Assembly (NCBI GenBank): GCA_023425025.1
Contig: JAFADG010000008.1
Span: forward strand, 62,001-126,000
Source: Bacillota bacterium
GTDB taxonomy: Bacteria; Bacillota; Clostridia; Christensenellales; Aristaeellaceae
DNA length: 64,000 nucleotides
Reading direction: 5' to 3'
Part shown: positions 25,040 through 33,862 of the stretch, piece after piece
How the letters are laid out: the number at the start of each line of letters is the position of its first letter
Numbering within the stretch: the stretch's first letter is position 1
The notes under the pieces: generated by a model
Told to the model about the DNA's origin: nothing
The model's input: the letters and a program-made list of their open reading frames with translations, nothing else
Database searches by the model: none
Position numbers and translations under genes: made by a program

Positions 25040-27226
25040 ATGCTGGATCTTCAATCCATGACCGTTCTTTCCCTGAGAAAACTGGCCCGTGAAAAAGGCG
25101 TCAAGCTCAGCGCCGGCCTTGACAAGGAAGGCATCATCGCGCGAATTGCATCAGCCCTCGGCCAGGCATCGCAAGTACCGGATCAGCCGGACGCGGCTTT
25201 CACCGCAGCGCCTGCTGCGCAGGAAGAAGCCGCCGAAGAGACTTCCGAAGAGACCTCTATAGAAGAAAATGAAAAGCCTGCCGGCATGGACGACGGCACG
25301 GACGCGGAAGCAAACGAAGAAGAGGAGAGCCCTGTCATCACGCGGCCTGCCGCCCAAAAGCCTGCGGATAGCCTGCAGTACAAGCCGGCATGGACCAATC
25401 CCCAATACAGCCGTTCCTCCACGGGCCCGGTATATTCCACCAAACCCGCCTGGCAGGCCAGGTCCATTTCGCCCGCCTCCCGCAATACGCCCGTTATGCG
25501 CCAGGAGACCATGCGGCCCGCGCCCGCCCCGCGCCCCGCGGGTTATTCGCCGCGCTTTGGCCCCGATGCTCCCGATACCTCCGATACAATGCCGCCCGTA
25601 CAAACCCGGTTCGGCCCCGCGGCTTCCACACCGCCTGCCCGCAGGGATAACGCGGAGCAGGAGCAGGATGCCATAAGGCCCGCGCCCCGTCAGGAGGCTT
25701 ACCGGCCCGCGCCGCAGGATACCTTCCGGCCGGCACAGCAGGAGCCTTCCTATACCCGGCCCGCCCAAAGAAGCGAGACGCTGCGGCCCGCCTACCGGCA
25801 GGACAACTACCGTGAGGATGCCTACCGGCAGGATAACTTCAGGGGCGACGCTCCTTCCTCCGAATCCTACCGCCCGGAACCCTACCGTCAGGAGAATTAC
25901 AGGCAGGAGCCCTACCGCACGGACAATTACCGCGATCCCACTTTCCGTTCCGAAGCGCTGCGCCCGGAGCCCATCCGCCAGGAAACCTATTTTCGCCCCC
26001 GCCGGGATACAGGCTACTACAACCGGGAACTGGGCACCTCCAACCCCGCCGTGCCGGAAATGCTGGCTACCGGCGAATGCGGCGACGGCAGCGGCATTTT
26101 GGAAATCCACCCCGAAGGCTATGGCTTTTTACGGGCGGAAAACTTCCTGCCCGGCAGCAAGGATGTATACGTATCCATCGCTCAAATCCGCCGCTTCGGC
26201 CTGCGCACAGGCGATCACATCGTCGGCAAGACGCGGCCCCAGCGGGAAGGCGACAAATACAGCGCGCTGTTGTACATTACCGAGGTCAACGGCATCCATC
26301 CCGACGAGCTTCGGGACAGGGTCGCCTTTGACGATCTGACTCCCGTATACCCCAGCAAGCGCATCACCCTGGAAAACAGCGCCGACAATACGGACCTTGC
26401 CATCCGCCTGGTGGACCTGATCGCGCCTATCGGCTTTGGCCAGCGCGCGCTGATCGTCGCCCCGCCCAAGGCCGGCAAGACCACCATCCTCAGCAAAATC
26501 GCCAACGCCATCACCCGCAATTATCCCGATGTCCACGTTATGGTGCTGCTGGTGGATGAGCGGCCGGAGGAAGTGACCGACCTGCGTGAATCCATTGCAG
26601 GCGAAGTGCTGGCCTCCACCTTTGACGAGATGCCCGAAAACCATATCCGCCTGGCGGAAATGGTGCTCGAGCGGGCCCAGCGCCTCGTAGAACAGAAAAA
26701 AGACGTGGTGGTGCTTATGGACAGCATCACAAGGTTAAGCCGCGCCTACAACGCCGTCGCCCCGCAGACGGGCCGGGCCATGTCCGGCGGGTTGGCGCCG
26801 GGAGTCCTGCACAAGCCCAAGCGCTTTTTCGGCGCGGCCCGTAATGTGCGCGAAGGCGGCAGCCTGACCGTGATCGCCACCGCGCTCATCGAGACCGGTT
26901 CCCGGATGGACGATATCATTTTTGAGGAGTTCAAGGGCACCGGCAACATGGAACTGGTGCTGGACCGGGAGCTTTCCGAAAAGCGCGTTTTCCCCGCCGT
27001 GAACCTGCAAAAGAGCGGCACACGGCGCGAGGATCTGCTGCTCAACCAAAAGGAATTGGACGGCATCCGCTCCATCCGCGGCGTCCTTTCCTCCGCCAAT
27101 GCCAAGGACGCTACCGAACAGCTTTTGTCCATGATGGAAAAAACAAAGACCAACAATGATCTGTTTGCCAAATTGCAGGATTGGATCACCATGTGGGAAA
27201 AGAGCGGATTTGTACTGCAGCGCTAA
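25040..27226 (+). CDS. rho: Transcription termination factor Rho with low-complexity N-terminal insertion
   Basis: Hexameric RNA helicase that ends transcription, 728 aa, far longer than the usual 420. The ATG at 25040 follows GAGGAGG. Residues 1-45 form the Rho_N domain (TVLSLRKLAREKGVKLS). Residues about 50-340 are acidic then Pro/Arg/Gln/Tyr-rich, with repeated YRQ-DNYR / YRPEPYRQ units. The RNA-binding cold-shock-like domain follows (GILEIHPEGYGFLR, DVYVSIAQIRRFGLRTGD), then the ATPase with P-loop APPKAGKTT, LLVDERPEEVTDL and DSITRLSRAYNAVAPQTGR. The catalytic core looks complete, so the gene should be active; the insertion is predicted to be disordered. Confidence 0.97.
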   Translation: MLDLQSMTVLSLRKLAREKGVKLSAGLDKEGIIARIASALGQASQVPDQPDAAFTAAPAAQEEAAEETSEETSIEENEKPAGMDDGTDAEANEEEESPVITRPAAQKPADSLQYKPAWTNPQYSRSSTGPVYSTKPAWQARSISPASRNTPVMRQETMRPAPAPRPAGYSPRFGPDAPDTSDTMPPVQTRFGPAASTPPARRDNAEQEQDAIRPAPRQEAYRPAPQDTFRPAQQEPSYTRPAQRSETLRPAYRQDNYREDAYRQDNFRGDAPSSESYRPEPYRQENYRQEPYRTDNYRDPTFRSEALRPEPIRQETYFRPRRDTGYYNRELGTSNPAVPEMLATGECGDGSGILEIHPEGYGFLRAENFLPGSKDVYVSIAQIRRFGLRTGDHIVGKTRPQREGDKYSALLYITEVNGIHPDELRDRVAFDDLTPVYPSKRITLENSADNTDLAIRLVDLIAPIGFGQRALIVAPPKAGKTTILSKIANAITRNYPDVHVMVLLVDERPEEVTDLRESIAGEVLASTFDEMPENHIRLAEMVLERAQRLVEQKKDVVVLMDSITRLSRAYNAVAPQTGRAMSGGLAPGVLHKPKRFFGAARNVREGGSLTVIATALIETGSRMDDIIFEEFKGTGNMELVLDRELSEKRVFPAVNLQKSGTRREDLLLNQKELDGIRSIRGVLSSANAKDATEQLLSMMEKTKTNNDLFAKLQDWITMWEKSGFVLQR

Positions 27227-27246
27227 AATTTTTGACAAGGCAATAC

Positions 27247-27275
27247 TTGCAAATGCCGCGCATCTATGATAAAAT
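27247..27275 (+). promoter_or_regulatory. Putative promoter of rpmE
   Basis: TTGCAA, 17 bases, TAAAAT, between rho and rpmE. A TTGACA at 27232 is too far from any -10 box to pair with it. Confidence 0.55.
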
Positions 27276-27328
27276 CAGTTCTGCGCCTGAAAAAGGCCAA
27301 GAAGCGCATGCGCAAAAGAGGTGAAATC

Positions 27329-27526
27329 ATGAAAGATAAAGTCCATCCCAAATATGGGACAGCCACCGTTCGCTGCGTGTGCGGTGAAACGTTCGAAACC
27401 GGCTCCGTGAAAAAGGAACTGAAGGTGGAAATCTGCTCCAAGTGCCATCCCTTCTACACAGGCAAGCAGAAGCTGGTGGATACCGGCGGGCGTGTTGACC
27501 GCTTCAAGAAGCGTTTCGGAATGTAA
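27329..27526 (+). CDS. rpmE: 50S ribosomal protein L31 (zinc-binding type)
   Basis: Ribosomal protein of the inter-subunit bridge, 65 aa. The ATG at 27329 follows AAGAGGTGAAATC; an upstream in-frame ATG at 27266 lies in the promoter region. It begins MKDKVHPKYGTATVRCVCGE and contains KVEICSKCHPFYTGKQK and GGRVDRFKKRFG. The CxC plus CxxC cysteines mark the zinc-binding (C+) form, which can serve as a zinc reserve. It follows rho, the common Bacillota order. Confidence 0.98.
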   Translation: MKDKVHPKYGTATVRCVCGETFETGSVKKELKVEICSKCHPFYTGKQKLVDTGGRVDRFKKRFGM

Positions 27527-27541
27527 ACCATTGTCCAATAG

Positions 27542-27577
27542 AGAAGCAGAACGGTTCGCCGGCTGCTTCTTTTTTTC
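27542..27577 (+). terminator. Intrinsic terminator of rpmE
   Basis: AGAAGCAG pairs with CTGCTTCT, with inner CGG-TTCG-CCG, followed by a run of T residues, 15 bases after the stop. Confidence 0.9.
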
Positions 27578-27673
27578 GCTTCTCCCAGAATCCACCGGCA
27601 GGGATATGGCCGCTCAGTGTCGAATGATTGTATATTGCCTGTGCGCAAGCCAGGAAGAAAGAGGAATGATGCA

Positions 27674-28672
27674 ATGAGCAATTCTCCCGTACCAAAGCGT
27701 GTGGATATAGGCGGCCAGGCGGTGATGGAAGGCGTCATGATGAAGGGACCCGACGCCATCGCCGTGGCTGTGCGCCGCCCCAACGGCACCATCGTGGTCA
27801 AGCGTGACACGTACATTCCCCCATCGAAAAAGCATAAATGGATGGGGTATCCCTTCTTTCGGGGAATCATCGGTATGGGCAGCATGCTGTCTCTGGGCAT
27901 GAAAACACTGCAGCTGAGCAGCAACATGCTGGGCATCCTGGATGAAGAGCCCTCCAAGTTTGAAAAGTGGCTTTCCAAAAAGCTGGGCAAGGGCATTGAC
28001 AAAATCATCATGGGCACCGCCGCGATTCTGGCTGTCGTGCTGGCTATCGGCCTGTTCTTTGTCCTCCCGGCGCTGGTCGGCAGCTTCCTTCGGCAGCAGT
28101 TTGAGTCCAAGGTGGTCATCAATCTGCTGGAAGGCCTGACCCGTATCCTGATTTTGATCGGCTACATGGTTTTCTGCGGCAGCATTCCCGATGTGCGGCG
28201 CACCTTCCAATACCACGGCGCTGAGCACAAAACGGTGTACTGCCATGAAAATGATCTGCCCCTGACACCTGAAAACGCCAGCAAGTTTTCCGCCCTGCAC
28301 CCCCGCTGCGGCACCACGTTCCTGCTGATCGTGTTCGTGCTGGCCATATTGCTGTACACCATCGCCGGCTACAACGGCGCCAATTATCTGCTTCGGGTGT
28401 TAAGCCGTCTGGCGCTCCTGCCCATCGTCGCCGGCATCAGCTATGAAATATTGAAGGGCTTGGCCCATGCCAATGGTAAGCTGGTGAACGCCCTGCGCTG
28501 GCCCGGGCTGATGATGCAGAAGCTCACCACCCGCACCCCCGATGACAAAATGCTGGAAGTGGCCATCGCCGCCATGAACGCCGCCCTCTACGGCCTGCCC
28601 GAAGGGGAGGTCACAAAGGACGGTTACACCGTCGTCAGCGCCGTGCCCAAGGCGGAAGCCGCCCAGGCATGA
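27674..28672 (+). CDS. DUF1385 (YqhQ-like) membrane protein
   Basis: Conserved integral membrane protein, 332 aa, of unknown biochemical role. The ATG at 27674 follows AGAGGAATG. The family start motif is IGGQAVMEGVMMKGPD, then PFFRGIIGMGSMLSLGMKTL. Two or more membrane segments follow (ILAVVLAIGLFFVLPALVG; LLIVFVLAILLYTI). Between them lies a conserved HGAEHKTVYCHE…HPRCGTTFLL segment whose His/Glu/Cys residues look metal-binding. It overlaps prmC by 4 bases (ATGA). The family usually sits next to prmC and prfA in Clostridia, which suggests a link to translation, but that is inference. Confidence 0.93.
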   Translation: MSNSPVPKRVDIGGQAVMEGVMMKGPDAIAVAVRRPNGTIVVKRDTYIPPSKKHKWMGYPFFRGIIGMGSMLSLGMKTLQLSSNMLGILDEEPSKFEKWLSKKLGKGIDKIIMGTAAILAVVLAIGLFFVLPALVGSFLRQQFESKVVINLLEGLTRILILIGYMVFCGSIPDVRRTFQYHGAEHKTVYCHENDLPLTPENASKFSALHPRCGTTFLLIVFVLAILLYTIAGYNGANYLLRVLSRLALLPIVAGISYEILKGLAHANGKLVNALRWPGLMMQKLTTRTPDDKMLEVAIAAMNAALYGLPEGEVTKDGYTVVSAVPKAEAAQA

Positions 28673-29544
28673 CCATTCTTGAGGCTTTGAAAAACGCCGG
28701 CGCCAAGCTTGATGATGCCGGCGTTTTGGACAGCAGGCTGGACGCGGAATATCTGCTGGCCCATGTACTTTGTATGACAAGAATGCAGCTGCTGCTCGGC
28801 AGCGCAAAGGAGCTTTCCCCCGCCGATCAGGCGGCTTTTGAAGGTTTATTGGAAAGGCGCAGGCAGCGGGAGCCGCTCCAGTACATCCTTGGTGTTCAGT
28901 CGTTTATGGGGTTTGACTTTTTCGTCAACGAAAGCGTGCTGATCCCCAGGCCGGAAACGGAGCTATTGTGCGAGCATGCGCTGGCCTGGCTGAAAACGAG
29001 GAATCTCCCAGCCCCAAAGGTGCTGGACCTATGCACCGGCAGCGGTGCGCTGGCCGTCGCCATCGCCCGCCTTGCGCCAACGGCCGCGGTTTCCGCCGCA
29101 GACATCTCCCCCGCCGCCCTATTGGTGGCGCGGAAAAATGCGAAGGAAAACAACGCAAACGTCGCCTTCTTTGAAGGAGATTTCCTGCATGCGGTCGTCG
29201 GAAATTCGTATGACCTGATCGTGTGCAACCCGCCGTATATTCCCACCGATATCTGCCAAACACTGCAGCCGGAAGTGCTTCGCGAACCGGGCAATGCGCT
29301 GGAGGGCGGCGAGGACGGCCTGATCTTTTACAGGCGGCTTGCCAAGGATGCACCCTTTTTCCTCTGCCCCGGCGGGGCTCTTTTTTGCGAAGTGGGGTAT
29401 GACCAGGCGGCGGATGTACAAAGCCTTCTCGCACCGCATTTTGAAGCCGTTACGGTCCATGAGGACCTGAGCCATATCTCGCGCATCGTAGCCGCGTTAT
29501 CCCCCAAATCCCTCTCAGGAGGAAACCATGTTCGACAAGTTTGA
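28669..29544 (+). CDS. prmC: Release factor glutamine methyltransferase PrmC
   Basis: SAM-dependent enzyme, 291 aa, that methylates the GGQ glutamine of peptide release factors. The helical N-terminal domain (DSRLDAEYLLAHVL, REPLQYILG) is followed by the Rossmann fold with VLIPRPETELLCE, VLDLCTGSGALAVAIAR and the catalytic NPPY at Asn187 (IVCNPPYIPTD). It overlaps the upstream DUF1385 gene by 4 bases and the prfA gene, encoding its substrate, by 17 bases, so the three are translationally coupled. Confidence 0.97.
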   Translation: MTILEALKNAGAKLDDAGVLDSRLDAEYLLAHVLCMTRMQLLLGSAKELSPADQAAFEGLLERRRQREPLQYILGVQSFMGFDFFVNESVLIPRPETELLCEHALAWLKTRNLPAPKVLDLCTGSGALAVAIARLAPTAAVSAADISPAALLVARKNAKENNANVAFFEGDFLHAVVGNSYDLIVCNPPYIPTDICQTLQPEVLREPGNALEGGEDGLIFYRRLAKDAPFFLCPGGALFCEVGYDQAADVQSLLAPHFEAVTVHEDLSHISRIVAALSPKSLSGGNHVRQV

Positions 29545-30595
29545 ATGGATGCAAAACCGATATGAGGAGCTTTCCACAGCGGTGTCCCAGCCGGACATCA
29601 TCGCCGACCAGTCGCTGTGGCAAAAGCTTGTGCGTGAGCATGCCCAACTGGAGCCCGCCGTCCGCTCCTGGGAATCCTACCGGCAGCTATTGGCGGAGCT
29701 TGATGACGCCCAGGCGCTGCTCAAAGACCCGGAGCTTGCCGACATGGCCCAGGAAGAGTTGAAAGGCCTGCTTGCGCGCAAGGAAGAATCCGAACAGGAA
29801 TTGAAGCTTTTGCTTTTGCCCCAGGACCCCAACGCCCAGCGCAACGTCATCATGGAAATCCGCGGCGGCGCCGGCGGCGAGGAAGCCAGCCTGTTCGCAG
29901 CGGAACTTTTGCGCATGTATACCCGCTACGCCGAGCGCCACAACTGGAAGGTGGAGCCCATCACCGTCAATATGACGGAGCTGGGCGGCATCAAAGAGGC
30001 TGTGTTTTCCATGTACGGCAGCGGCGCTTTCAGCCGCTTGAAGTTTGAAAGCGGCGTCCACAGGGTTCAAAGAGTTCCCGCCACCGAATCCTCCGGACGC
30101 ATCCACACCAGCACCTGCACCGTGGCCGTGCTGCCGGAGGCGGAGGACGTGGAAATTGCCTTAAGTCCCGGCGACCTGCGCATCGATGTATACCGCTCCA
30201 CCGGCCATGGCGGCCAGTGCGTCAATACCACCGACTCCGCCGTGCGCATCACCCACCTGCCCACCGGGCTCGTGGTCACCTGCCAGGATGAGAAAAGCCA
30301 AATCAAGAACAAGGATAAGGCCATGAAGGTGTTAAAATCCCGCCTTCTGGAGCGCATGCAGGCGGAAAAGGACGCGGAATACGCCCAAAACCGCCGCGGC
30401 CAAATCGGCACGGGCGACCGCAGCGAGCGCATACGCACCTACAACTTCCCCCAGGGCCGCGTAACAGACCACCGCATCGGCCTGACCATCTACCGCATCG
30501 ACGATATCGTGGATGGCGACCTAGACGAGATCATCGACGCGCTGCGCATGGAGGAACAGGCGGAGCTGCTCAAACAGCTCAATCAGGAGGCATAA
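29528..30595 (+). CDS. prfA: Peptide chain release factor 1
   Basis: Class I release factor, 355 aa, reading UAA and UAG. The codon-recognition tripeptide is Pro184-Ala185-Thr186 (RVPATESSGR), which marks RF1 rather than RF2. The catalytic Gly228-Gly229-Gln230 is in STGHGGQCVNTT. The N-terminal helical domain and C-terminal MRTRR-like RSERIRTYNFPQGRVTDHR are present. AGGAGG precedes the start, which lies inside the end of prmC. A hairpin terminator follows. Confidence 0.98.
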   Translation: MFDKFEWMQNRYEELSTAVSQPDIIADQSLWQKLVREHAQLEPAVRSWESYRQLLAELDDAQALLKDPELADMAQEELKGLLARKEESEQELKLLLLPQDPNAQRNVIMEIRGGAGGEEASLFAAELLRMYTRYAERHNWKVEPITVNMTELGGIKEAVFSMYGSGAFSRLKFESGVHRVQRVPATESSGRIHTSTCTVAVLPEAEDVEIALSPGDLRIDVYRSTGHGGQCVNTTDSAVRITHLPTGLVVTCQDEKSQIKNKDKAMKVLKSRLLERMQAEKDAEYAQNRRGQIGTGDRSERIRTYNFPQGRVTDHRIGLTIYRIDDIVDGDLDEIIDALRMEEQAELLKQLNQEA

Positions 30596-30603
30596 CGACT
30601 TCT

Positions 30604-30626
30604 AAAAAATGACCTTGTCATTTTTT
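30604..30626 (+). terminator. Intrinsic terminator of prfA
   Basis: AAAAAATGAC, loop CTT, GTCATTTTTT: a 10-bp stem ending in six T, 8 bases after the stop. A second inverted repeat (TACACTTTTTGC / GCAAAAGTGTA) follows at about 30630-30675. Confidence 0.85.
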
Positions 30627-30753
30627 GATTTACACTTTTTGCTTGTTCACTTCGTTCACGGCCAGCAAAAGTGTAAGGAAAGCTCGCTGCGCAAGCGCCC
30701 GTCCACGTAGGCCTTGCCGGGCGATGCAATTACAAACGAGGGTGCTGCGATCC

Positions 30754-30840
30754 GCAAGCTCAATCGTCGCGCCGCATCGCTGTCGCTTGCACCGCTTGTT
30801 TCGCTTGATTCCTTCACCTCGCTATATCCGCCACCGGCGG
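30754..30840. repeat. Dispersed intergenic repeat, copy 1
   Basis: About 87 bp aligning at roughly three quarters identity, by eye, with 49081-49168 (shared blocks GCTCAATCG, CGCTTGTTTCGC and TCCGCCAC-GGCGG). The 30627-30909 gap holds no convincing gene. The minus-strand ORF across it is compositionally ordinary and has no ribosome site that I trust. Confidence 0.6.
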
Positions 30841-30909
30841 CGCTCGGTTCAGTCACCCTCGTTGCTCCCAGCAAGTTTGCTAATAGCCGGCCCAAAAGGC
30901 ATATGCAGC

Positions 30910-30951
30910 TTCCCCCTAGGCATACCCTGCTTGCAGGGATGTAAGGGGGAA
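30910..30951 (+). promoter_or_regulatory. Hairpin sequestering the ribosome site of the ZIP transporter
   Basis: TTCCCCCT (30910-30917) pairs with AGGGGGAA (30944-30951), which is the Shine-Dalgarno region of the next gene; an inner CCCTG-CTTG-CAGGG stem continues it. Folding would block translation. Whether metal, temperature or a protein opens it is unknown. Confidence 0.6.
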
Positions 30952-30956
30952 TGCGT

Positions 30957-31682
30957 ATGGATTATGGTGCGATGCTGCTGCTCAGCGCCAGTGCTGGTTT
31001 TCTTGGAACGGGGCTGGGGGGGCTGATCGCCATCCTGCTGCCCCGTCTTTCTTCCAGGTCCATCAGCCGCATTTTGCATTTCACCGGCGGATTGATGATC
31101 TCCATCGTCTGCTTTGAGCTTTTGCCGGAAGCGCTGGTTCTGGATGAAACGACAGGCATCTTTTCTCTGCTGGCCGGTATTGCCGCCATGCTCCTGTCCG
31201 ATGTGATACTGGCGCGTTTTGGCCGGCGACGCGGCAGCAACTCCCTGATCCGTTCCGGCATGCTCATCGGCGTCGGCATCGCGCTGCACAATTTCCCGGA
31301 AGGCCTGGCCGTCGGCGCGGGCTACGCGGACGCACCGGTGTTCGGTCTGGCGCTTTGCCTGGCCATTGTGCTGCACGATGTGCCGGAAGGCCTGTCCATG
31401 GCGCTGCCGCTTCGGGAAGGCGGCATGAAGCTGTACCGGGTGCTGCTCTCGGCCTTGTTCAGCGGCTTTCCGACGCTGCTGGGCGCGATCATCGGGCAGC
31501 TTGCCGGCGGCACAGGCCCCACATCACTGGCCATATGCTTAGGGCTGGCCGGCGGGGCGATGCTGCAAATTACCTGCGCCAGCCTGCTGCCCGAAGCCCA
31601 GAAAAAAGGCGCCGGCCGCCTGGAAACGCTGCTGTTATCCTTAGGCATTGTAGCCGGCTGCCTGCTGGCGCTATGGCTGTAA
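30957..31682 (+). CDS. ZIP-family metal (zinc/iron) transporter
   Basis: Integral membrane divalent-metal permease, 241 aa. ATG at 30957 is preferred over 30951 because it stands 7 bases after GGGGG. About eight hydrophobic helices are visible. The metal-path signatures of ZIP helices IV and V are HNFPEGLAVGAGYAD and HDVPEGLSMALPLR, with a further conserved acidic residue in CFELLPEAL. The cytoplasmic loop after helix III is short and lacks a His-rich cluster. Closest in style to ZupT/GufA-type proteins. Direction is into the cytoplasm for known members; metal specificity cannot be told. The leader hairpin may regulate it. Confidence 0.9.
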   Translation: MDYGAMLLLSASAGFLGTGLGGLIAILLPRLSSRSISRILHFTGGLMISIVCFELLPEALVLDETTGIFSLLAGIAAMLLSDVILARFGRRRGSNSLIRSGMLIGVGIALHNFPEGLAVGAGYADAPVFGLALCLAIVLHDVPEGLSMALPLREGGMKLYRVLLSALFSGFPTLLGAIIGQLAGGTGPTSLAICLGLAGGAMLQITCASLLPEAQKKGAGRLETLLLSLGIVAGCLLALWL

Positions 31683-31713
31683 ACCTGCACAAAACAAAAG
31701 GAGCCAAGTTAGA

Positions 31714-32757
31714 ATGGAAACCCGCTGCCTCCCCCCTACCGAGGATACCATCGCCTATGCCGCTTCCTTATTAAGAAAAGGGGAGCTGGTGGCTTTCCCC
31801 ACGGAAACGGTATATGGCCTGGGGGCGGACGCGCTGAACGAGAAAGCCGTATTCTCCATCTTTGCCGCCAAGAACCGCCCTGCGGACAATCCGCTTATTG
31901 TGCATGTGACCAGCAGGGAAGCTCTTTTGCCCCTGTGCCATGTCACCAAACTGGCCGGGCAATTAATGGATGCGTTTTGGCCGGGCCCCTTGACGCTGCT
32001 TTTAAAGAAGAAGGATATCGTGCCCCATGTAACCACGGCGGGCCTTGATACCGTTGCGGTACGCATGCCCGCCCATCCTGTGGCGCGGGCCTTGATCGAC
32101 GCCTGCGGCCGCCCTGTGGCCGCGCCCAGCGCCAATGCAAGCGGCCGGCCCAGCCCCACCCAGGCGATGCATGTTCTGGAGGATATGGCGGGCCGCATCC
32201 CCCTGATCATCGACGGCGGCCCCTGCGCCGTCGGCCTGGAATCCACCGTGGTGGATGTGACCGGCGATATTCCTGTGGTCCTCCGGCCCGGCGGCGTCAC
32301 GCCCGAAATGATTACCGGCGTTGCCGGTTCTGTGGAAACCGCCCGCAGCATTTTGACCCCCTTGCAGCCCGGCGAGGCGGCACCCTCCCCCGGTATGCGG
32401 CACAAGCACTATGCCCCGCAAGGAAAACTGACGCTTGTATCCGGTAAGCCGGAAAACGTCGCAACGACCTGCATAGGCTTGTACGATGAGGCCGTTCAAT
32501 CCGGCGAGTCCGCCTGCATCCTGGCGCTTTCCGAGCATACCGCCGCATACGGCAGCCGCTATGTGCTGGATATCGGCAGCCTGCATCATCCCGAGGAAGT
32601 GGCTTCCCGGCTGTTTGACGTGCTGCGCCGCATGGACCGGGAGCAGATTGCCTGCATTTTCAGCGAAGTGATGGAAACCAGCGGCCTGGGCCTGGCGGTC
32701 ATGAACCGGCTGGGCCGGGCGGCGTCCTTCCATTTTCTTGATGCGGACAAGGCATAG
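31714..32757 (+). CDS. tsaC: L-threonylcarbamoyladenylate synthase (Sua5/YwlC type)
   Basis: Makes threonylcarbamoyl-AMP from threonine, bicarbonate and ATP for the universal t6A37 modification of ANN-decoding tRNAs. 347 aa: an N-terminal YrdC domain (GELVAFPTETVYGLGADAL, AAKNRPADNPLIVHV, VAAPSANASGRPSPT) plus the C-terminal Sua5 domain starting near SPGMRHKHYAP. The longer two-domain form is the Sua5 subtype usual in Bacillota. It is followed 50 bases later by the arginine-phosphatase-like gene, a very common pairing (ywlC-ywlE). Confidence 0.95.
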   Translation: METRCLPPTEDTIAYAASLLRKGELVAFPTETVYGLGADALNEKAVFSIFAAKNRPADNPLIVHVTSREALLPLCHVTKLAGQLMDAFWPGPLTLLLKKKDIVPHVTTAGLDTVAVRMPAHPVARALIDACGRPVAAPSANASGRPSPTQAMHVLEDMAGRIPLIIDGGPCAVGLESTVVDVTGDIPVVLRPGGVTPEMITGVAGSVETARSILTPLQPGEAAPSPGMRHKHYAPQGKLTLVSGKPENVATTCIGLYDEAVQSGESACILALSEHTAAYGSRYVLDIGSLHHPEEVASRLFDVLRRMDREQIACIFSEVMETSGLGLAVMNRLGRAASFHFLDADKA

Positions 32758-32807
32758 CGCGCAAAGAAAAGGCACAGACTGACCGTAGCCCGTTCAAAGG
32801 AGGCCGC

Positions 32808-33239
32808 ATGACCCATATTTTATTCCTATGCACCGGCAACACGTGCCGCAGCCCCATGGCCAAATGCCTGATGGAGGATTTGGCCCGCAAAAAGAATCTG
32901 CCTGTCACCTGTGACAGCGCCGGCCTGATCGCCCTGCCGGGCGCGCCGGCCTCCCCCGGCGCACAGCGGGCCATGAGCGCCCGCAGCCTGTCGCTTCGAG
33001 GCCACCACGCGAAAAGGATACAGGAGCAGTTGATTCAAAAAGCGGACATCGTGCTGTGCATGACCCCGGCGCATTTGCGGGAATTTATATTGCGCTACCC
33101 CGCCTATCAGGAAAAGGCCATGACGCTGCCGGAGCCTGTCCACGATCCCTTCGGCGGCAGCGACAGCCTGTATGAGCAGACGGCAAGCCAGCTGGAATAC
33201 CTGCTTGACCTCTGGGTTAAACAGCATCACAGCGAATAG
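32808..33239 (+). CDS. Low-molecular-weight phosphatase, probable protein-arginine phosphatase (YwlE-like)
   Basis: Small cysteine phosphatase, 143 aa. The P-loop FLCTGNTCRSPMAK (C-x5-R) is at residues 6-15, and the general-acid motif is HDPFGGSDSLYEQ. A Thr two residues after the catalytic Cys region (CTGNTCRS) is the feature that distinguishes arginine phosphatases from tyrosine phosphatases in characterised YwlE. In that case it would oppose the kinase McsB; no mcsB is in the window. An AAAGGAGG site precedes the ATG. Confidence 0.88.
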   Translation: MTHILFLCTGNTCRSPMAKCLMEDLARKKNLPVTCDSAGLIALPGAPASPGAQRAMSARSLSLRGHHAKRIQEQLIQKADIVLCMTPAHLREFILRYPAYQEKAMTLPEPVHDPFGGSDSLYEQTASQLEYLLDLWVKQHHSE

Positions 33240-33275
33240 GCAATACGTTGCGTACGAATGAGGGGGGCAGCCCAA

Positions 33276-33773
33276 ATGGAGCACCGCAAGGCAACCGTGC
33301 AGGACATTCCCGCGATGATCGCCATCCGCAAGCAGCAGCTGATCGACGAAGGCATCCAGCCCGCCGTATGCATCGACCGGGAGCTGGACAGTTTTTTCAG
33401 GCGGATGCTTGATAAGGATGATCTGGTGCAATGGATTTTGGAGGATGACGGCAAAATTGTCGCCACCAGCGCCGTTTGCTTTTACGCCTATCCCCCATCC
33501 TATACGAATCCTACCGGCCTGATTGCCTACATCACCAACATGTATACCCACCCGGATTACCGCCGCCAGGGCATCGGCCGCAGGATGCTGCATCTGGCCG
33601 TTTCGCAGGCGGCGGAGCGCGGCGTCCGGGTCGTGCGCCTTGGCGCATCCGTCCTTGGCCGGCCCGTGTATGAAAAGTACGGCTTCAAGCAGGAGACCCA
33701 GTGGCTGTGCCTGCGCCTTGCGGAAAACGGGGATTGCACGCCCGAAAGCTTCCTGGAGCCGGTGGCTGAATGA
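33276..33773 (+). CDS. GNAT-family N-acetyltransferase
   Basis: Acetyl-CoA-dependent acetyltransferase, 165 aa, substrate unknown. The ATG at 33276 (MEHRKATVQDIPAMIAIR) follows a G-rich ribosome site; the in-frame ATG at 33258 is less well placed. The acetyl-CoA pyrophosphate loop is PDYRRQGIGRRMLHLAV, and the C-terminal VRLGASVLGRPVYEKYGF is a typical GNAT ending. The last gene of the Sua5-phosphatase run, 36 bases after it. Confidence 0.9.
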   Translation: MEHRKATVQDIPAMIAIRKQQLIDEGIQPAVCIDRELDSFFRRMLDKDDLVQWILEDDGKIVATSAVCFYAYPPSYTNPTGLIAYITNMYTHPDYRRQGIGRRMLHLAVSQAAERGVRVVRLGASVLGRPVYEKYGFKQETQWLCLRLAENGDCTPESFLEPVAE

Positions 33774-33862
33774 GCATGACCGCTATCCTCCGCCATCCAA
33801 AAAACATGCCGCTTTCTCTCAGCTTTTTATTCGATATTTGCTGAAAATAAAGGATTTTTCCC

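Noticed and set aside
25780..25990. Tandem DNA repeat or CRISPR-like array inside rho
   Set aside because: The repetition is at the protein level (YRQ/NYR units) with varying DNA and no regular spacers.
30656..30895. 79-residue minus-strand ORF after prfA
   Set aside because: It lies in the dispersed repeat and hairpin region, without a ribosome site or recognisable product.
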